A DNA stretch of 64,000 nt from Pseudobutyrivibrio xylanivorans DSM 14809 (GTDB taxonomy: Bacteria > Bacillota > Clostridia > Lachnospirales > Lachnospiraceae). The notes beneath the pieces are model-generated. The model saw nothing but the letters and a program-made list of their open reading frames with translations. It searched no databases and was not told where the DNA came from. Positions 49,127 through 58,499 of the stretch are shown here, piece by piece (positions within the stretch are counted from its first letter, which is position 1; each line of letters starts with the position of its first letter). The stretch lies in NCBI RefSeq assembly GCF_900141825.1, contig NZ_FQYQ01000008.1, positions 92,597 to 156,596 of the forward strand, in the 5' to 3' direction. The translations under genes were made by a program, and so were the position numbers.

Positions 49127-51760
49127 ATGACATTTATTCAAGAAAATATGCTCTATATAAATATAATCATTCTGATAGTTGGTACCACTTCTGTTCATCT
49201 TGGTGTCAGCTTCCTAAGAAGAGAGCGCCATACAAAGGGATTCTTTAAATATTCTGTTTTCCTGCTTGCCCTTGGAAGTGGACTTTGTTCCTTAGGCTAT
49301 TCCCTCATGTCCTTAAGTCCAAATCTACAGCTTGCCTATATCTTTAGAGTTATAGGTTTACTTGGAATAGATATTTATATCATTGCAGAAATCATCCTTA
49401 TAACCAGCTGTCTGAACATAAGCAGGACCGCTGAAATCTTCATTATATGGGTGACCTCTTTGGCTGCTCTTTTGGACTTGGTAATTTACGGAAATCCAGG
49501 TTCAAACAAATTTTACCGACTGGACAACTACACTATTTATGTAAGAGATGACCCTTACAGACATCTATTCCACTATTCATATCAGCTTTTGATAGCCATC
49601 TGCTTGCTGACAGTGGGATTCGTGTGGGCCTTTAACGTTAAGTATAGAAGAGATAAACAGCTGGTACTATTTGCATTTTTATCTAACTTTATTTTTGCAT
49701 CATCATCTATTCCAGATTTGTTCCTTACTATGCATGAAGTTCCTTTCCTTCATGCCTTCTACTGTTTTGGTGTATCAATAGCCTTTGCCGTATTCTTTAT
49801 TTCCGCCAATGACTACATGGTTTTCTATATCACCATTAACAGTATAAGTAGGGATATTTTCTCAACCTTAGGAACAGGACTTTTGGTTTTTGATACCAAC
49901 TATCATCTGAATCTTTCAAATGATTATGCCAATAAACTTTTAGGACTTGATAAAGAACCGCAACGTATTCGACTCAGAGAGATTTTCGATTTGCGAAGTG
50001 GTGAACCTATGCGAATGTTTGATAAAGCCCAGGACGGAATTGCCATTGATTATCGTCTCACTGCCAATGTTACTGGCAAGGTAACTCTGGTTAATTTCTC
50101 CTGCAAAATGGATAGAAACAACCAGCCAATGTGCTACATTTTGGTAGCCACAGATTTGACTGAAGAAAATCGTCTTATCCAGGAAGCGCAGTCAGCAAAC
50201 GCCGCAAAGAGCTCATTCCTTAGCAACATTTCCCATGAGATTCGTACCCCTATTAATGTAATCACCGGTATGAATGAGCTGATTCTTAGAGAATGCCATG
50301 AAGAAAATATTTTAAAATATGCTGATAATATAAATGTAGCATCCCGAAATCTTACGTCTCTTGTTAATGACGTGCTTGATTTTTCAAAGATTGAATCAGG
50401 AAAAATTGAAATCGTATCTACGGATTTTGACATCGGCATGGCCTTAAATGACAGTTACAATATGTTCCTGAGTATGGCTCAAAAGAAGATGCAGAATTTC
50501 TCATTGGAATGCGATCCCAATACACCTAATATTTTACACGGCGATGAGGTTCGATTGAAACAGATTCTTTCTAACCTTATCTCCAACGCTGTAAAATACA
50601 CTCCAGATGGTGGAACTATCAGCGTATTAGTTTCCTATGAAGAACTTGATGAGCAGCAAATACTTCTTTCTATAAAAGTTAAAGATAACGGTATCGGAAT
50701 TAAATCGGAGGACCTCCCAAATCTGTTTGAGAACTTCCAGCGTTTCGAACTAAGTAAGAATAGAACCGTTCAAGGTACTGGTCTTGGATTGGCGATTACT
50801 AAGAATCTTGTTTCACTTTTACATGGAACAATTTCCGTCGACAGTGTTTACGGAAGAGGCTCAACTTTCACCGTCAAATTACCATTCGTTGTTTCTGATC
50901 ATTCGCCTCTGGGCAAGACTAAGGAACACTTTGCTGCCGGTTCAAGCGTAAAATATAAAGTAGGCTTTACCGCTAAAGATGCAAGAATTTTGGCAGTTGA
51001 TGATGTTCAGATGAATCAGGATGTTTTCGTGGGACTTCTAAAGGAAACCGGTATCCAGATTGATTGTGCACAGAATGGTTATCAAGCTTTAGATCTGCTT
51101 CACAAGAATCATTACGATATTGTATTCCTTGACCACATGATGCCTGAGATGGATGGTGTGCAAGTCCTTAAATTATTACGTACTGACAAAGATTGTATTA
51201 ACCAGTACATACCTGCTATTATGCTCACTGCCAATGCACTTATGGGTTCTGATAGAAAATATTTGGAAGATGGATTTGACGACTACCTCTCTAAACCTAT
51301 TAATCCATCAGCCCTCGAAAACATGGTATTAAAGCATCTTCCTGACAGGCTGATAACAAGCCTTTCAGATGAAAACAACGATGATAATCCTATTGCTGAT
51401 GCAGCCAAATCATCTGATTTTACCTCGAAGCTTGACTTCCTTGATACAAAATCAGGTCTGGAATTTGCAGCTGGAGATTTAGATTTTTATCATCAAATTC
51501 TGACTACCTACATGAATGATGATAAACGTGGACAGCTGAATCAGTTCTATCAGATAAAAGATTGGAATAACTACAGAATAGTCGCTCACTCAATAAAAGG
51601 CACCTCGCTTACCATTGGTTCACAGAAGGTTTCTGAAGCTGCTAAAGGATTGGAGTTTGCCGTTAAAGAGGGGCGCTATGAGTATATCGATGAGCACCAT
51701 GATGAGGTTGTTAAGATGTATGGGGAGTTGTTGGAAAAGTTAAAGGAAAAACTAAAATAA
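49127..51760 (+). CDS. hybrid histidine kinase with 7TM sensor, receiver and HPt domain
   Basis: The 877-residue protein contains, in order, seven to eight membrane helices of the HisKA_7TM type (about 10-230), a PAS-like domain (about 240-340), a kinase core (FLSNISHEIRTPINVITGM near 365, LSNLISNAVKYTPDGG near 485, GTGLGLAI near 550), a receiver (LAVDDVQMNQD, Asp in IVFLDHMMPEMDG near 685) and a C-terminal HPt domain with HSIKGTSLTIG near 820. It can run a full His-Asp-His relay and pass phosphate to the divergent LytTR regulator. AAAGGA precedes the ATG. Confidence 0.93.
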   Translation: MTFIQENMLYINIIILIVGTTSVHLGVSFLRRERHTKGFFKYSVFLLALGSGLCSLGYSLMSLSPNLQLAYIFRVIGLLGIDIYIIAEIILITSCLNISRTAEIFIIWVTSLAALLDLVIYGNPGSNKFYRLDNYTIYVRDDPYRHLFHYSYQLLIAICLLTVGFVWAFNVKYRRDKQLVLFAFLSNFIFASSSIPDLFLTMHEVPFLHAFYCFGVSIAFAVFFISANDYMVFYITINSISRDIFSTLGTGLLVFDTNYHLNLSNDYANKLLGLDKEPQRIRLREIFDLRSGEPMRMFDKAQDGIAIDYRLTANVTGKVTLVNFSCKMDRNNQPMCYILVATDLTEENRLIQEAQSANAAKSSFLSNISHEIRTPINVITGMNELILRECHEENILKYADNINVASRNLTSLVNDVLDFSKIESGKIEIVSTDFDIGMALNDSYNMFLSMAQKKMQNFSLECDPNTPNILHGDEVRLKQILSNLISNAVKYTPDGGTISVLVSYEELDEQQILLSIKVKDNGIGIKSEDLPNLFENFQRFELSKNRTVQGTGLGLAITKNLVSLLHGTISVDSVYGRGSTFTVKLPFVVSDHSPLGKTKEHFAAGSSVKYKVGFTAKDARILAVDDVQMNQDVFVGLLKETGIQIDCAQNGYQALDLLHKNHYDIVFLDHMMPEMDGVQVLKLLRTDKDCINQYIPAIMLTANALMGSDRKYLEDGFDDYLSKPINPSALENMVLKHLPDRLITSLSDENNDDNPIADAAKSSDFTSKLDFLDTKSGLEFAAGDLDFYHQILTTYMNDDKRGQLNQFYQIKDWNNYRIVAHSIKGTSLTIGSQKVSEAAKGLEFAVKEGRYEYIDEHHDEVVKMYGELLEKLKEKLK

Positions 51761-51815
51761 CGGGAAAGCGCAACCATTGGAAAATCGCTTCGCGATGGGT
51801 GTGTCGTGGCATAAC

Positions 51816-51849
51816 AAAAACGCCTTAGCAAAAATGCTAAGGCGTTTTT
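51816..51849. terminator. bidirectional terminator between the kinase and tRNA-Leu
   Basis: AAAAACGCCTTAGC and GCTAAGGCGTTTTT form a 14-bp stem with a 6-base loop, with T runs on both strands, so it can serve both the plus-strand kinase gene and the minus-strand tRNA. Confidence 0.88.
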
Positions 51850-51859
51850 ATAATGCAAG

Positions 51860-51943
51860 TGCCGGCTGCGGGACTTGAACCCGCACGATGTTGCCATCAA
51901 CAGATTTTGAGTCTGCCTCGTCTGCCAATTCCGACAAGCCGGC
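51860..51943 (-). tRNA. tRNA-Leu (anticodon CAA)
   Basis: The 84-base gene folds as a class II tRNA with a variable arm: acceptor GCCGGCT/AGCCGGC, anticodon loop CTCAAAA giving CAA, and T arm GCGGG/CCCGC around TTCAAGT. CCA is not encoded. It reads TTG codons. Confidence 0.95.
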
Positions 51944-51990
51944 GTCCGCAGACTAGTATACTAAATTACGTCTGCGTTTTCAATAATATT

Positions 51991-53256
51991 TTAAAGTAAA
52001 TTATCCACTATTCCAAGCCCATCAAATGTAGCCAAATAATCCTTGATTGTCTCTGGGCGGCGAATCATTTTGAAACTTCCATCTTCCTTTAAAAGTACCT
52101 CTGCACTCTTAAGTTTTCCATTGTAATTGTAGCCCATTGAATAACCGTGTGCACCAGTATCGTGGATGAAAAGAATGTCTCCCTTATCAATCTTTGGAAG
52201 CTGTCTGTCTACTGCAAATTTATCACAGTTCTCACAGAGAGAACCTGTTACATCATATACATGATCTTCTGGAGCATTTTCTTTTCCAAGAACAGTAACA
52301 TGATGATATGAACCATAAACTGCTGGACGCATTAAATCTACCGCGCAGGCATCAACACCAATGTACTCCTTGTAGATGTGTTTCTCGTGGATTGCTGTTG
52401 TAACAAGGCCACCATAAGGTCCCATCATGAAACGTCCCATCTCTGTAAGGATTGCTACATCACCAAGTCCTGCTGGAACAAGGATTTCATCAAACGCCTT
52501 GTGAACTCCCTCTCCGATTGCAAGAATATCATTTGGTGTCTGATCTGGTCTGTATGCGATTCCAACACCACCTGAAAGATTTACAAATGAAATAGAGATT
52601 CCAGTCTTTTCTTTAAGCTCAACTATAAGCTCAAATAAAGTCTTTGCAAGTGTTGGATAATATTCGTTTGTAACTGTGTTTGAAACAAGGAATGCATGAA
52701 TTCCAAACTCCTCCACACCCTTGTCGCGAAGAATCTGGTATGCCTCAAAAATCTGCTCCTTTGTCATACCATACTTGCTGTCGCCAGGGTTATCCATGAT
52801 TCCATTTGAAAGCTCATAAACTCCACCTGGATTAAAACGGCAGCACATCTTCTTTGGGAAATGTCCCACTACCTTTTCATAAAAATCAATGTGTGTGAAA
52901 TCATCAAGATTAACGATTACTCCAAGCTCGTCAGCATACTTAAATTCGCTGGCAGGAGTATCGTTAGAAGAAAACATTATATCGTCGCCCTTAAATCCAA
53001 GCTCATTGGAAAGAGCCAGCTCAACATAAGAAGCGCAGTCTACACCGCAGCCTTCCTCCTGTAAGATTTTTAAAATAAATGGATTTGGATTTGCCTTTAC
53101 AGCAAAATACTCCTTAAAGCCCTTGTTCCAGCTAAATGCCTGGTTAACCTTTCGGGCGTTTTCACGGATTCCCTTCTCATCATAGATGTTAAATGGGGTA
53201 GGAATCTCCTTTGTAATCTCCTGAATCTTCTCTTTTGTAACAAATGGGGTTTTCAT
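51991..53256 (-). CDS. lysA: diaminopimelate decarboxylase
   Basis: A 421-residue fold-III PLP decarboxylase: the PLP Lys in EYFAVKANPNP near residue 52, GIHAFLVSN, NLSGGVGIAYRP (PLP phosphate loop near 235), and the active-site ITGSLCENCDKF-like motif near 335 (VTGSLCENCD), followed by GAHGYSMGYNYNG. It makes L-lysine from meso-diaminopimelate. The N-terminus of the reading frame overlaps the stop of the transglycosylase gene by four bases, so the pair is co-transcribed. Confidence 0.9.
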   Translation of the reverse strand: MKTPFVTKEKIQEITKEIPTPFNIYDEKGIRENARKVNQAFSWNKGFKEYFAVKANPNPFILKILQEEGCGVDCASYVELALSNELGFKGDDIMFSSNDTPASEFKYADELGVIVNLDDFTHIDFYEKVVGHFPKKMCCRFNPGGVYELSNGIMDNPGDSKYGMTKEQIFEAYQILRDKGVEEFGIHAFLVSNTVTNEYYPTLAKTLFELIVELKEKTGISISFVNLSGGVGIAYRPDQTPNDILAIGEGVHKAFDEILVPAGLGDVAILTEMGRFMMGPYGGLVTTAIHEKHIYKEYIGVDACAVDLMRPAVYGSYHHVTVLGKENAPEDHVYDVTGSLCENCDKFAVDRQLPKIDKGDILFIHDTGAHGYSMGYNYNGKLKSAEVLLKEDGSFKMIRRPETIKDYLATFDGLGIVDNLL

Positions 53257-53939
53257 AAATAGTTAATCTCCGCTAATGTTTGCTTAAGTACTGCATATTC
53301 CTCTGTGTCTGGTAGTTCGCGTAAAAGCTTTTTTAGGTCTTCCTCCAATTGATTTCGTGTGGCATTACGTGAAATGTAATTAGTGTAAGGCACATCTGCC
53401 CCTCGTTTCATTATTGCTTTAATATTCTTCACGTAGCTTTGTGTCTCTCCGTATGGTGGAACTCCGCCATATTGTTTTACAACACTGCTTCCAGCATTAT
53501 ATGCTGCAAGAGCCTTATCTACATTACCGCTGAATTCCTGTAACTTCTGAGAAATATACTTGGCTCCCGCCATAATATTTTCATAGGCATCAAATGGGTG
53601 CTCTAATCCCAGTTCCTTGGCGGTTTCTGGCATTATCTGCATAATTCCCATTGCGCCACTTCGACTGACTGCATCAGAATCAAAACCTGACTCCTGTTGA
53701 GCCATTGCTGTTAGCAAGTCATAGCTTACTCCATACTTTCTGCTTGCCTCGATAAAAATGTCCTTGTATGAAGTGGCACTGGAAATACTGTCTGCAACAG
53801 TAGTTGTATTCAATGCCTTGGCAAATGCTTTACTAATGTTTGAAGCACTGGTTCGCCCCTGAGATGAGCTCTGATTAATAGCTTGCATGAACTCCTCATA
53901 AACCACCTGTGCCCCTGGAGACACCAACGAAATCTTCAT
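53253..53939 (-). CDS. lytic transglycosylase (SLT domain)
   Basis: A 228-residue protein with a central SLT domain (about 65-175): YDLLTAMAQQESGFDSDAVSRSGAMGIMQIMPETA, with catalytic Glu in QQES, then AAYNAGSSVVKQYGGVPPY. It cleaves peptidoglycan with formation of anhydro-muramic acid. No signal peptide is evident; the start MKISLVSPGAQ resembles flagellar-type or cytoplasmic-start transglycosylases that are exported by other routes. Its ATG lies about 100 bases from tRNA-Thr, on the opposite strand. Confidence 0.85.
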   Translation of the reverse strand: MKISLVSPGAQVVYEEFMQAINQSSSQGRTSASNISKAFAKALNTTTVADSISSATSYKDIFIEASRKYGVSYDLLTAMAQQESGFDSDAVSRSGAMGIMQIMPETAKELGLEHPFDAYENIMAGAKYISQKLQEFSGNVDKALAAYNAGSSVVKQYGGVPPYGETQSYVKNIKAIMKRGADVPYTNYISRNATRNQLEEDLKKLLRELPDTEEYAVLKQTLAEINYL

Positions 53940-53992
53940 ACTCTTTTTCCCCTAAAACCCCTGATACATACAACAAAAATAGTGCTACAGTA

Positions 53993-54021
53993 TTGACTTC
54001 ACCACCTACTTTTGATATCCT
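53993..54021 (+). promoter_or_regulatory. promoter of tRNA-Thr
   Basis: TTGACT and TATCCT lie 17 bases apart on the plus strand, 20 bases before the tRNA 5' end. Confidence 0.7.
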
Positions 54022-54041
54022 TTTTCTTGCTGAATAAGCAA

Positions 54042-54113
54042 GCTGGTGTGGCTCAGAGGTAGAGCACTTCCTTGGTAAGGAAGGGGTCACGGGTTCAATT
54101 CCCGTCACCAGCT
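54042..54113 (+). tRNA. tRNA-Thr (anticodon GGT)
   Basis: The 72-base gene folds as a standard cloverleaf: acceptor GCTGGTG/CACCAGC, D arm with GCTC/GAGC, anticodon stem CTTCC/GGAAG with loop TTGGTAA giving GGT, and T arm with GGTTCAATTCC. CCA is not encoded. Confidence 0.95.
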
Positions 54114-54134
54114 TATTTTTGTGCCAAAAATAAG
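54112..54134 (+). terminator. terminator of tRNA-Thr
   Basis: CTTATTTTTG and CAAAAATAAG form a 10-bp stem with a 3-base loop directly after the tRNA, followed by seven T residues. Confidence 0.75.
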
Positions 54135-54324
54135 GCTCTTTTTTTATTTGCTCTACACTTTACCATAATAAAGTGGTGATGTAAACCCCATATATTTATA
54201 CTATCTAAACACCTCTTATCATGCAATTTTTCTCAATAAGTTTCAGAGTTTTTTCATATTTTAATTTGAAAAATCCCACCATTACTCTTACTATATTAAA
54301 TAGAATAATTCACAGGAGAATAAT

Positions 54325-54948
54325 ATGGCAAAGAAAAACTTTTATGCTGTAAAGGTTGGAAAGGTACCTGGCATTTATAAGACATGGCTTGAATGTCAGT
54401 CTAATACTTCAGGTTATCCTGGTGCAGTTTTCAAAGGCTTTGAAACTCTTGATGAGGCTGAAGCTTTTATGACAGGAAATGCTTCTGCTGCCACAAAAAG
54501 CGAAGCTGATGGAGTAACCATACTTCCAGATATATACGCATTTACGGATGGCTCATTTAATGTAGCTACCGGAGTGTATGGCTATGGTGGATTTCTTCAT
54601 TACAGTGATGTTGAAGAAGATATTGAAATTCGCGGTAATGGCAATGATCCTGAGGAAGCCGTTTCCAGAAATGTTGCTGGCGAGGTTCACGGTGCCGTTG
54701 CAGCAATGCACAAGGCTGTAGAGCTTGGACTTTCAGAAATGACTCTCTTCTACGACTACGAGGGCATCGAGAAATGGCCTCTCAGATACTGGAAGACAAA
54801 TAAAAAGATTTCAATGTTTTATGTTGAAGAATATGACCAGCTTAAGGATAGATTGAAGGTAAATTTTGTTCACGTTAAGGCTCATACAGGTATCCCTGGC
54901 AATGAGGCTGCAGACAAAATGGCAAAAGCCGAGGTTGGAATAGAATAA
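54325..54948 (+). CDS. rnhA: ribonuclease HI with RNA:DNA hybrid-binding domain
   Basis: A 207-residue enzyme with an N-terminal hybrid-binding domain (about 3-50, FYAVKVGKVPGIYKTWLECQ) and a catalytic RNase H domain (about 72-205): IYAFTDGSFN, GEVHGAVAAM, the third acidic residue in LFYDYEGIEKW and HVKAHTGIPGNEAADKMA with the final His and Asp. It degrades RNA in RNA-DNA hybrids. A TTGAAA/TACTAT promoter with 17-base spacing lies upstream, and an AGGAG site precedes the ATG. Confidence 0.95.
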   Translation: MAKKNFYAVKVGKVPGIYKTWLECQSNTSGYPGAVFKGFETLDEAEAFMTGNASAATKSEADGVTILPDIYAFTDGSFNVATGVYGYGGFLHYSDVEEDIEIRGNGNDPEEAVSRNVAGEVHGAVAAMHKAVELGLSEMTLFYDYEGIEKWPLRYWKTNKKISMFYVEEYDQLKDRLKVNFVHVKAHTGIPGNEAADKMAKAEVGIE

Positions 54949-54970
54949 GAATTTGGAGGACATATCAGAA

Positions 54971-56008
54971 ATGCAGACAAAGAAATACGTAGATTACATG
55001 GTTCAACAGACAGTGGATATTTTAGGAATCGACAGCCCTACAGGCTTCACTGCTACTGCTGCAACGCATCTTATGAAGGAATATGAGAAGCTTGGCTACA
55101 AGCCAGTTATGACAAACAAGGGTGGTATCCTTGTAGATTTAGGTGGCAAGAATGAGGATGATGCTATTCTCATCGAGGCTCACATGGACACTTTAGGTGG
55201 CATGGTTAGCCAGATTAAGAGCAATGGTAATCTTGTACTTACTCCTCTTGGTGGATTCTCTCCTAACAATGGCGAAGCTGAGAACTGCCGCATCTATACT
55301 CGTGAAGGTAAGGTTTACGAAGGTACTTTCCAGCTTAATGATGCATCAGTTCATGTAAATGATGACTACTCTACAAAGACTCGTGAATTTAAGGGCATGG
55401 AAGTAGTTATCGATGAAGAGGTATCAAGCGCTGAGGACACAAAGAAGCTTGGAATTATGATTGGTGATATCGTTGCCTTCGAGCCACGTACTCGTGTTAC
55501 AGAGTCAGGCTATATCAAGAGTCGTTTCCTTGATGACAAGCTTTCTGTTGGTATTCTTCTTGGACAGGCAAAGTATCTTGCAGATAACAAGATTACTACT
55601 GAAAGAAAAGTTTACCATCACATCACTGTATACGAGGAGGTTGGTCACGGTGCCTGTGGTACAGTACCAGAAGGTGTCACCGAAATCCTTTCTGTAGATA
55701 TGGGATGTATCGGTGAAGGTCTCGACTGTAAAGAGACTCAGGTCAGCATCTGTGCAAAGGATTCTGCTGGCCCTTACAATTATGATGTAGTTTCAAACCT
55801 TGTGAAGGTTGCAAAGGATAATAAGATTGATTTTGCTATCGATGTATATCCACATTACGGCTCTGATGCCGATGCTGCCCTCAGGGCAGGCTATGATGTA
55901 AAACATGGTCTTATCGGCGCCGGTGTTTACGCTAGTCACGGTTACGAGCGCTCACATAAAAAGGGCGTTGAAAATACATTTAAGCTTATTGTAAATTACG
56001 TTAAATAA
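54971..56008 (+). CDS. M42-family metallo-aminopeptidase
   Basis: The 345-residue protein matches M42/M18-type co-catalytic zinc peptidases: DAILIEAHMDTLGGM (His and Asp ligands near residue 60), the bridging Asp in RFLDDKLSV near 185, HHITVYEEVGHGACG near 220 with Glu-Glu, SVDMGCIGE, and a final His in ASHGYERSH. It trims cytoplasmic peptides. The ATG at 54971 lies 11 bases after GGAGG; an upstream in-frame TTG overlaps the ribosome site and was rejected. It follows rnhA by 22 bp. Confidence 0.88.
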   Translation: MQTKKYVDYMVQQTVDILGIDSPTGFTATAATHLMKEYEKLGYKPVMTNKGGILVDLGGKNEDDAILIEAHMDTLGGMVSQIKSNGNLVLTPLGGFSPNNGEAENCRIYTREGKVYEGTFQLNDASVHVNDDYSTKTREFKGMEVVIDEEVSSAEDTKKLGIMIGDIVAFEPRTRVTESGYIKSRFLDDKLSVGILLGQAKYLADNKITTERKVYHHITVYEEVGHGACGTVPEGVTEILSVDMGCIGEGLDCKETQVSICAKDSAGPYNYDVVSNLVKVAKDNKIDFAIDVYPHYGSDADAALRAGYDVKHGLIGAGVYASHGYERSHKKGVENTFKLIVNYVK

Positions 56009-56040
56009 TTCGTATTTACGTAAGTAGAAAGAAGGAAAAA

Positions 56041-57114
56041 ATGAATAAAAAGATTCTGTCACTATTAATGGCAACAGCTTTGATGGCTACATGTCTTGTA
56101 GGATGTGGAAGTAAAGCTTCTGAAGAAGCTGCACCTACTGAAGAGACTGAGGTTACAGAAGAAGCCTCTGATGAGGCTATTCCTGATTCTGCAACTCCAG
56201 CTGAGGATGTAGATATTAATGTAGCAGCTTTAAAGGGACCTACTGCCATGGGTATGATGAAGCTTATGGATGATTCTGACAAGGGTGATACAGCTACTAA
56301 TCACTATACATTTACAATCTCTGCTGCACCTGATGAAATCACTCCTCAGATTATCCAGGGCAATGTAGATATCGCTGCTGTTCCTGCAAACCTTGCATCT
56401 GTTTTATACAACAAGACTGAAGGACAGGTTCAGGTTCTTGCCATCAATACACTTGGAGTTTTATACATTGTAGAAAATGGTGAGACAGTCAAAAGCGTAG
56501 ATGATCTGAAAGGTAAAACAATCTACGCAAGTGGTAAGGGTGCTACTCCAGAGTACGCTCTTAATTACATGCTTTCATCTTACGGAATCAACCCTCAAAA
56601 GGATGTTACTATCGAATACAAAGCAGAGCATGCAGAATGTGTAAGCGCACTTTTAAATGACGACAATGGTGTTGCAATGCTTCCACAGCCATTTGCTACC
56701 ACAGCACTTATGCAAAATGAAAACATGCGTCTTGCTATTAACATGACAACAGAGTGGGAAAATATTGCCAATTCAAATGATTCAAATACTACACTGGTAA
56801 CTGGTGTCGTTGTTGCAAGAAAAGCTTTTGTAGATGAGCATCCTGAAGCTGTAAAGCTTTTCATGGAGCAGTATGAAGCTTCTACTAAATATACAAATGA
56901 AAATATTGAAGATGCTTCTGCATTAATCGAAAACTATGATATTATTAAGGCGGCAGTAGCACAGAAGGCTATCCCATACTGCAATATCACATTTATCGCA
57001 GGTGATGATATGAAAGCAAAGCTCGGCGGATACTTAGACGAACTTTTCAATCAGAACCCTGAAGCTGTAGGTGGACAGGTACCAGCAGATGAATTCTACT
57101 ACATCGAAAAATAA
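56041..57114 (+). CDS. NitT/TauT-type ABC transporter substrate-binding lipoprotein
   Basis: A 357-residue lipoprotein (lipobox CLVGC near residue 21, then an acidic linker of about 35 residues) with a periplasmic-binding fold of the SsuA/TauA/NMT1 type: LKGPTAMGM, NVDIAAVPANLASVLYNKT, DDLKGKTIYASGKGATPEYAL. The GATPE loop often touches the ligand. Substrate is unknown; sulfonates, nitrate analogues or thiamine precursors are all possible in this family. The gene leads the three-gene transporter operon. Confidence 0.85.
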   Translation: MNKKILSLLMATALMATCLVGCGSKASEEAAPTEETEVTEEASDEAIPDSATPAEDVDINVAALKGPTAMGMMKLMDDSDKGDTATNHYTFTISAAPDEITPQIIQGNVDIAAVPANLASVLYNKTEGQVQVLAINTLGVLYIVENGETVKSVDDLKGKTIYASGKGATPEYALNYMLSSYGINPQKDVTIEYKAEHAECVSALLNDDNGVAMLPQPFATTALMQNENMRLAINMTTEWENIANSNDSNTTLVTGVVVARKAFVDEHPEAVKLFMEQYEASTKYTNENIEDASALIENYDIIKAAVAQKAIPYCNITFIAGDDMKAKLGGYLDELFNQNPEAVGGQVPADEFYYIEK

Positions 57115-57853
57115 AAAAACTATAAGACTTTGGGCTGTCATATTTTGGTTAATCATATGGCAGCTACTGTCTATGTATTTAGATTCTGATATTCTCTTAG
57201 CATCTCCCATAAAGGTCGTAAAAAGCCTTTGTGGGCTGCTTGGAGTTATTTCTTTTTGGCAATCCATATTATTTACGTTTATACGAATTTTCATAGGCCT
57301 AATTATCGCCAATATCCTTGGCGCAGTTTTTGCTGCCCTTTCATATACGTCTATACGATTCAGAGAGTTTATCTCTGTTCCAGTGGCTGTTATCAAATCC
57401 ACTCCAGTAGCGTCATTTATTATATTAGTGCTCATATGGATTCCATCCAGAAATCTTTCAGTTTTCATTTCTTTTCTGATGGCATTTCCTGTAATTTACA
57501 CCAACATTTTACAGGGGCTTTTATCCATGGATGAAAAGATGTTGGAGATGGCACGGGTGTTTAAAATTCCTTTAAGAAGACGACTTCGTTTTATCTATAT
57601 ACCCGAAGTCATTCCTTTCTATCATGCCGCAGCAACACTTTCAAATGCCATGAGCTTTAAAGCTGGAATTGCCGCTGAAATCATTGGACTTCCACAGGGC
57701 TCTATCGGCGAAAGATTATATGAAGCCAAGATTTATCTAAACACTCCAGAGCTTTTTGCCTGGACTATAGTTATTATTGTTCTGAGCATAGTGTTTAATA
57801 GAGCATTTGCGTATTTTATTAATAGATTAATGAACAGGATTGAGGGCAGATAA
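57089..57853 (+). CDS. NitT/TauT-type ABC transporter permease
   Basis: A 254-residue permease with six membrane helices and the BPD_transp_1 EAA loop (FKIPLRRRLRFIYIPEVIPF near residue 165). It forms the channel of the adjacent importer. The ATG at 57089 is nine bases after GGACAGG, inside the end of the binding-protein gene (26-bp overlap); an in-frame GTG 18 bases earlier is less well placed. Confidence 0.88.
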   Translation: MNSTTSKNKKTIRLWAVIFWLIIWQLLSMYLDSDILLASPIKVVKSLCGLLGVISFWQSILFTFIRIFIGLIIANILGAVFAALSYTSIRFREFISVPVAVIKSTPVASFIILVLIWIPSRNLSVFISFLMAFPVIYTNILQGLLSMDEKMLEMARVFKIPLRRRLRFIYIPEVIPFYHAAATLSNAMSFKAGIAAEIIGLPQGSIGERLYEAKIYLNTPELFAWTIVIIVLSIVFNRAFAYFINRLMNRIEGR

Positions 57854-58432
57854 ATGGCTATTGAAATTCAAAATCTTACAAAGGCCTTTGATGGCCAAAA
57901 AGTTTTAGATAATTATTCTACCAGCTTTGAAGATAGCTCCTTCAACTGTATCATGGGAAAATCAGGTGTAGGCAAAACTACTCTCCTCAATATTCTTATG
58001 GGCTTGGAAGCCGCTGATTCTGGCGAGGTTAATGGATTAGCAGACAAGAAGATAAGCGCAGTATTTCAGGAAAATCGTCTATGCGATAATCTAACTGCAT
58101 TACTTAATATTAGAATGGTTATCGATAAAAATCGAGGCGTCTCTGATTCTGAAATAATAAAATGGCTTGATAAAATCGGACTTGGTGCAGAAACCAAAAA
58201 GCCTTTGTCTGAATACAGTGGCGGCATGAAGCGACGAGTGGCCATTTTACGAGCTCTTTTGGCTGACTTCAATTTACTTATTATGGACGAGCCTCTTAAG
58301 GGCTTAGATGATGAAACCAAACAGCAGGTCATCAATATAATAAAAGAACTTACAAAAGAAAAAACTGTCATCATGACTACCCATGATGACAGTGAAGCTG
58401 AAGCATTTAACGCTAATATTATTTCTTTGTAA
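57854..58432 (+). CDS. short NitT/TauT-type ABC transporter ATPase
   Basis: A 192-residue ATPase with Walker A GKSGVGKTT, Q-loop VFQENRL, signature YSGGMKRR, Walker B LLIMDEPLKGLD and H-loop TTHDD. It ends just after the nucleotide-binding core and lacks the 50 or so C-terminal residues normally present in SsuB/TauB proteins. All catalytic motifs are intact, so it should be active. Its ATG directly follows the permease stop. Confidence 0.9.
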   Translation: MAIEIQNLTKAFDGQKVLDNYSTSFEDSSFNCIMGKSGVGKTTLLNILMGLEAADSGEVNGLADKKISAVFQENRLCDNLTALLNIRMVIDKNRGVSDSEIIKWLDKIGLGAETKKPLSEYSGGMKRRVAILRALLADFNLLIMDEPLKGLDDETKQQVINIIKELTKEKTVIMTTHDDSEAEAFNANIISL

Positions 58433-58438
58433 AAAACA

Positions 58439-58464
58439 ACACCACCGGAATTAACCGGTGGTGT
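58439..58464. terminator. bidirectional terminator between the transporter and surface-protein genes
   Basis: ACACCACCGG and CCGGTGGTGT form a 10-bp stem with a 6-base loop; T-rich stretches follow on both strands, so it serves the convergent ATPase and surface-protein genes. Confidence 0.85.
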
Positions 58465-58499
58465 CTTTGATTAGCTCTTAGACGAGTCGTACATCCTTT

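Noticed and set aside
53896..54108. Minus-strand ORF across tRNA-Thr
   Set aside because: Its N-terminal sequence is the antisense of the tRNA gene, a well-known false translation.
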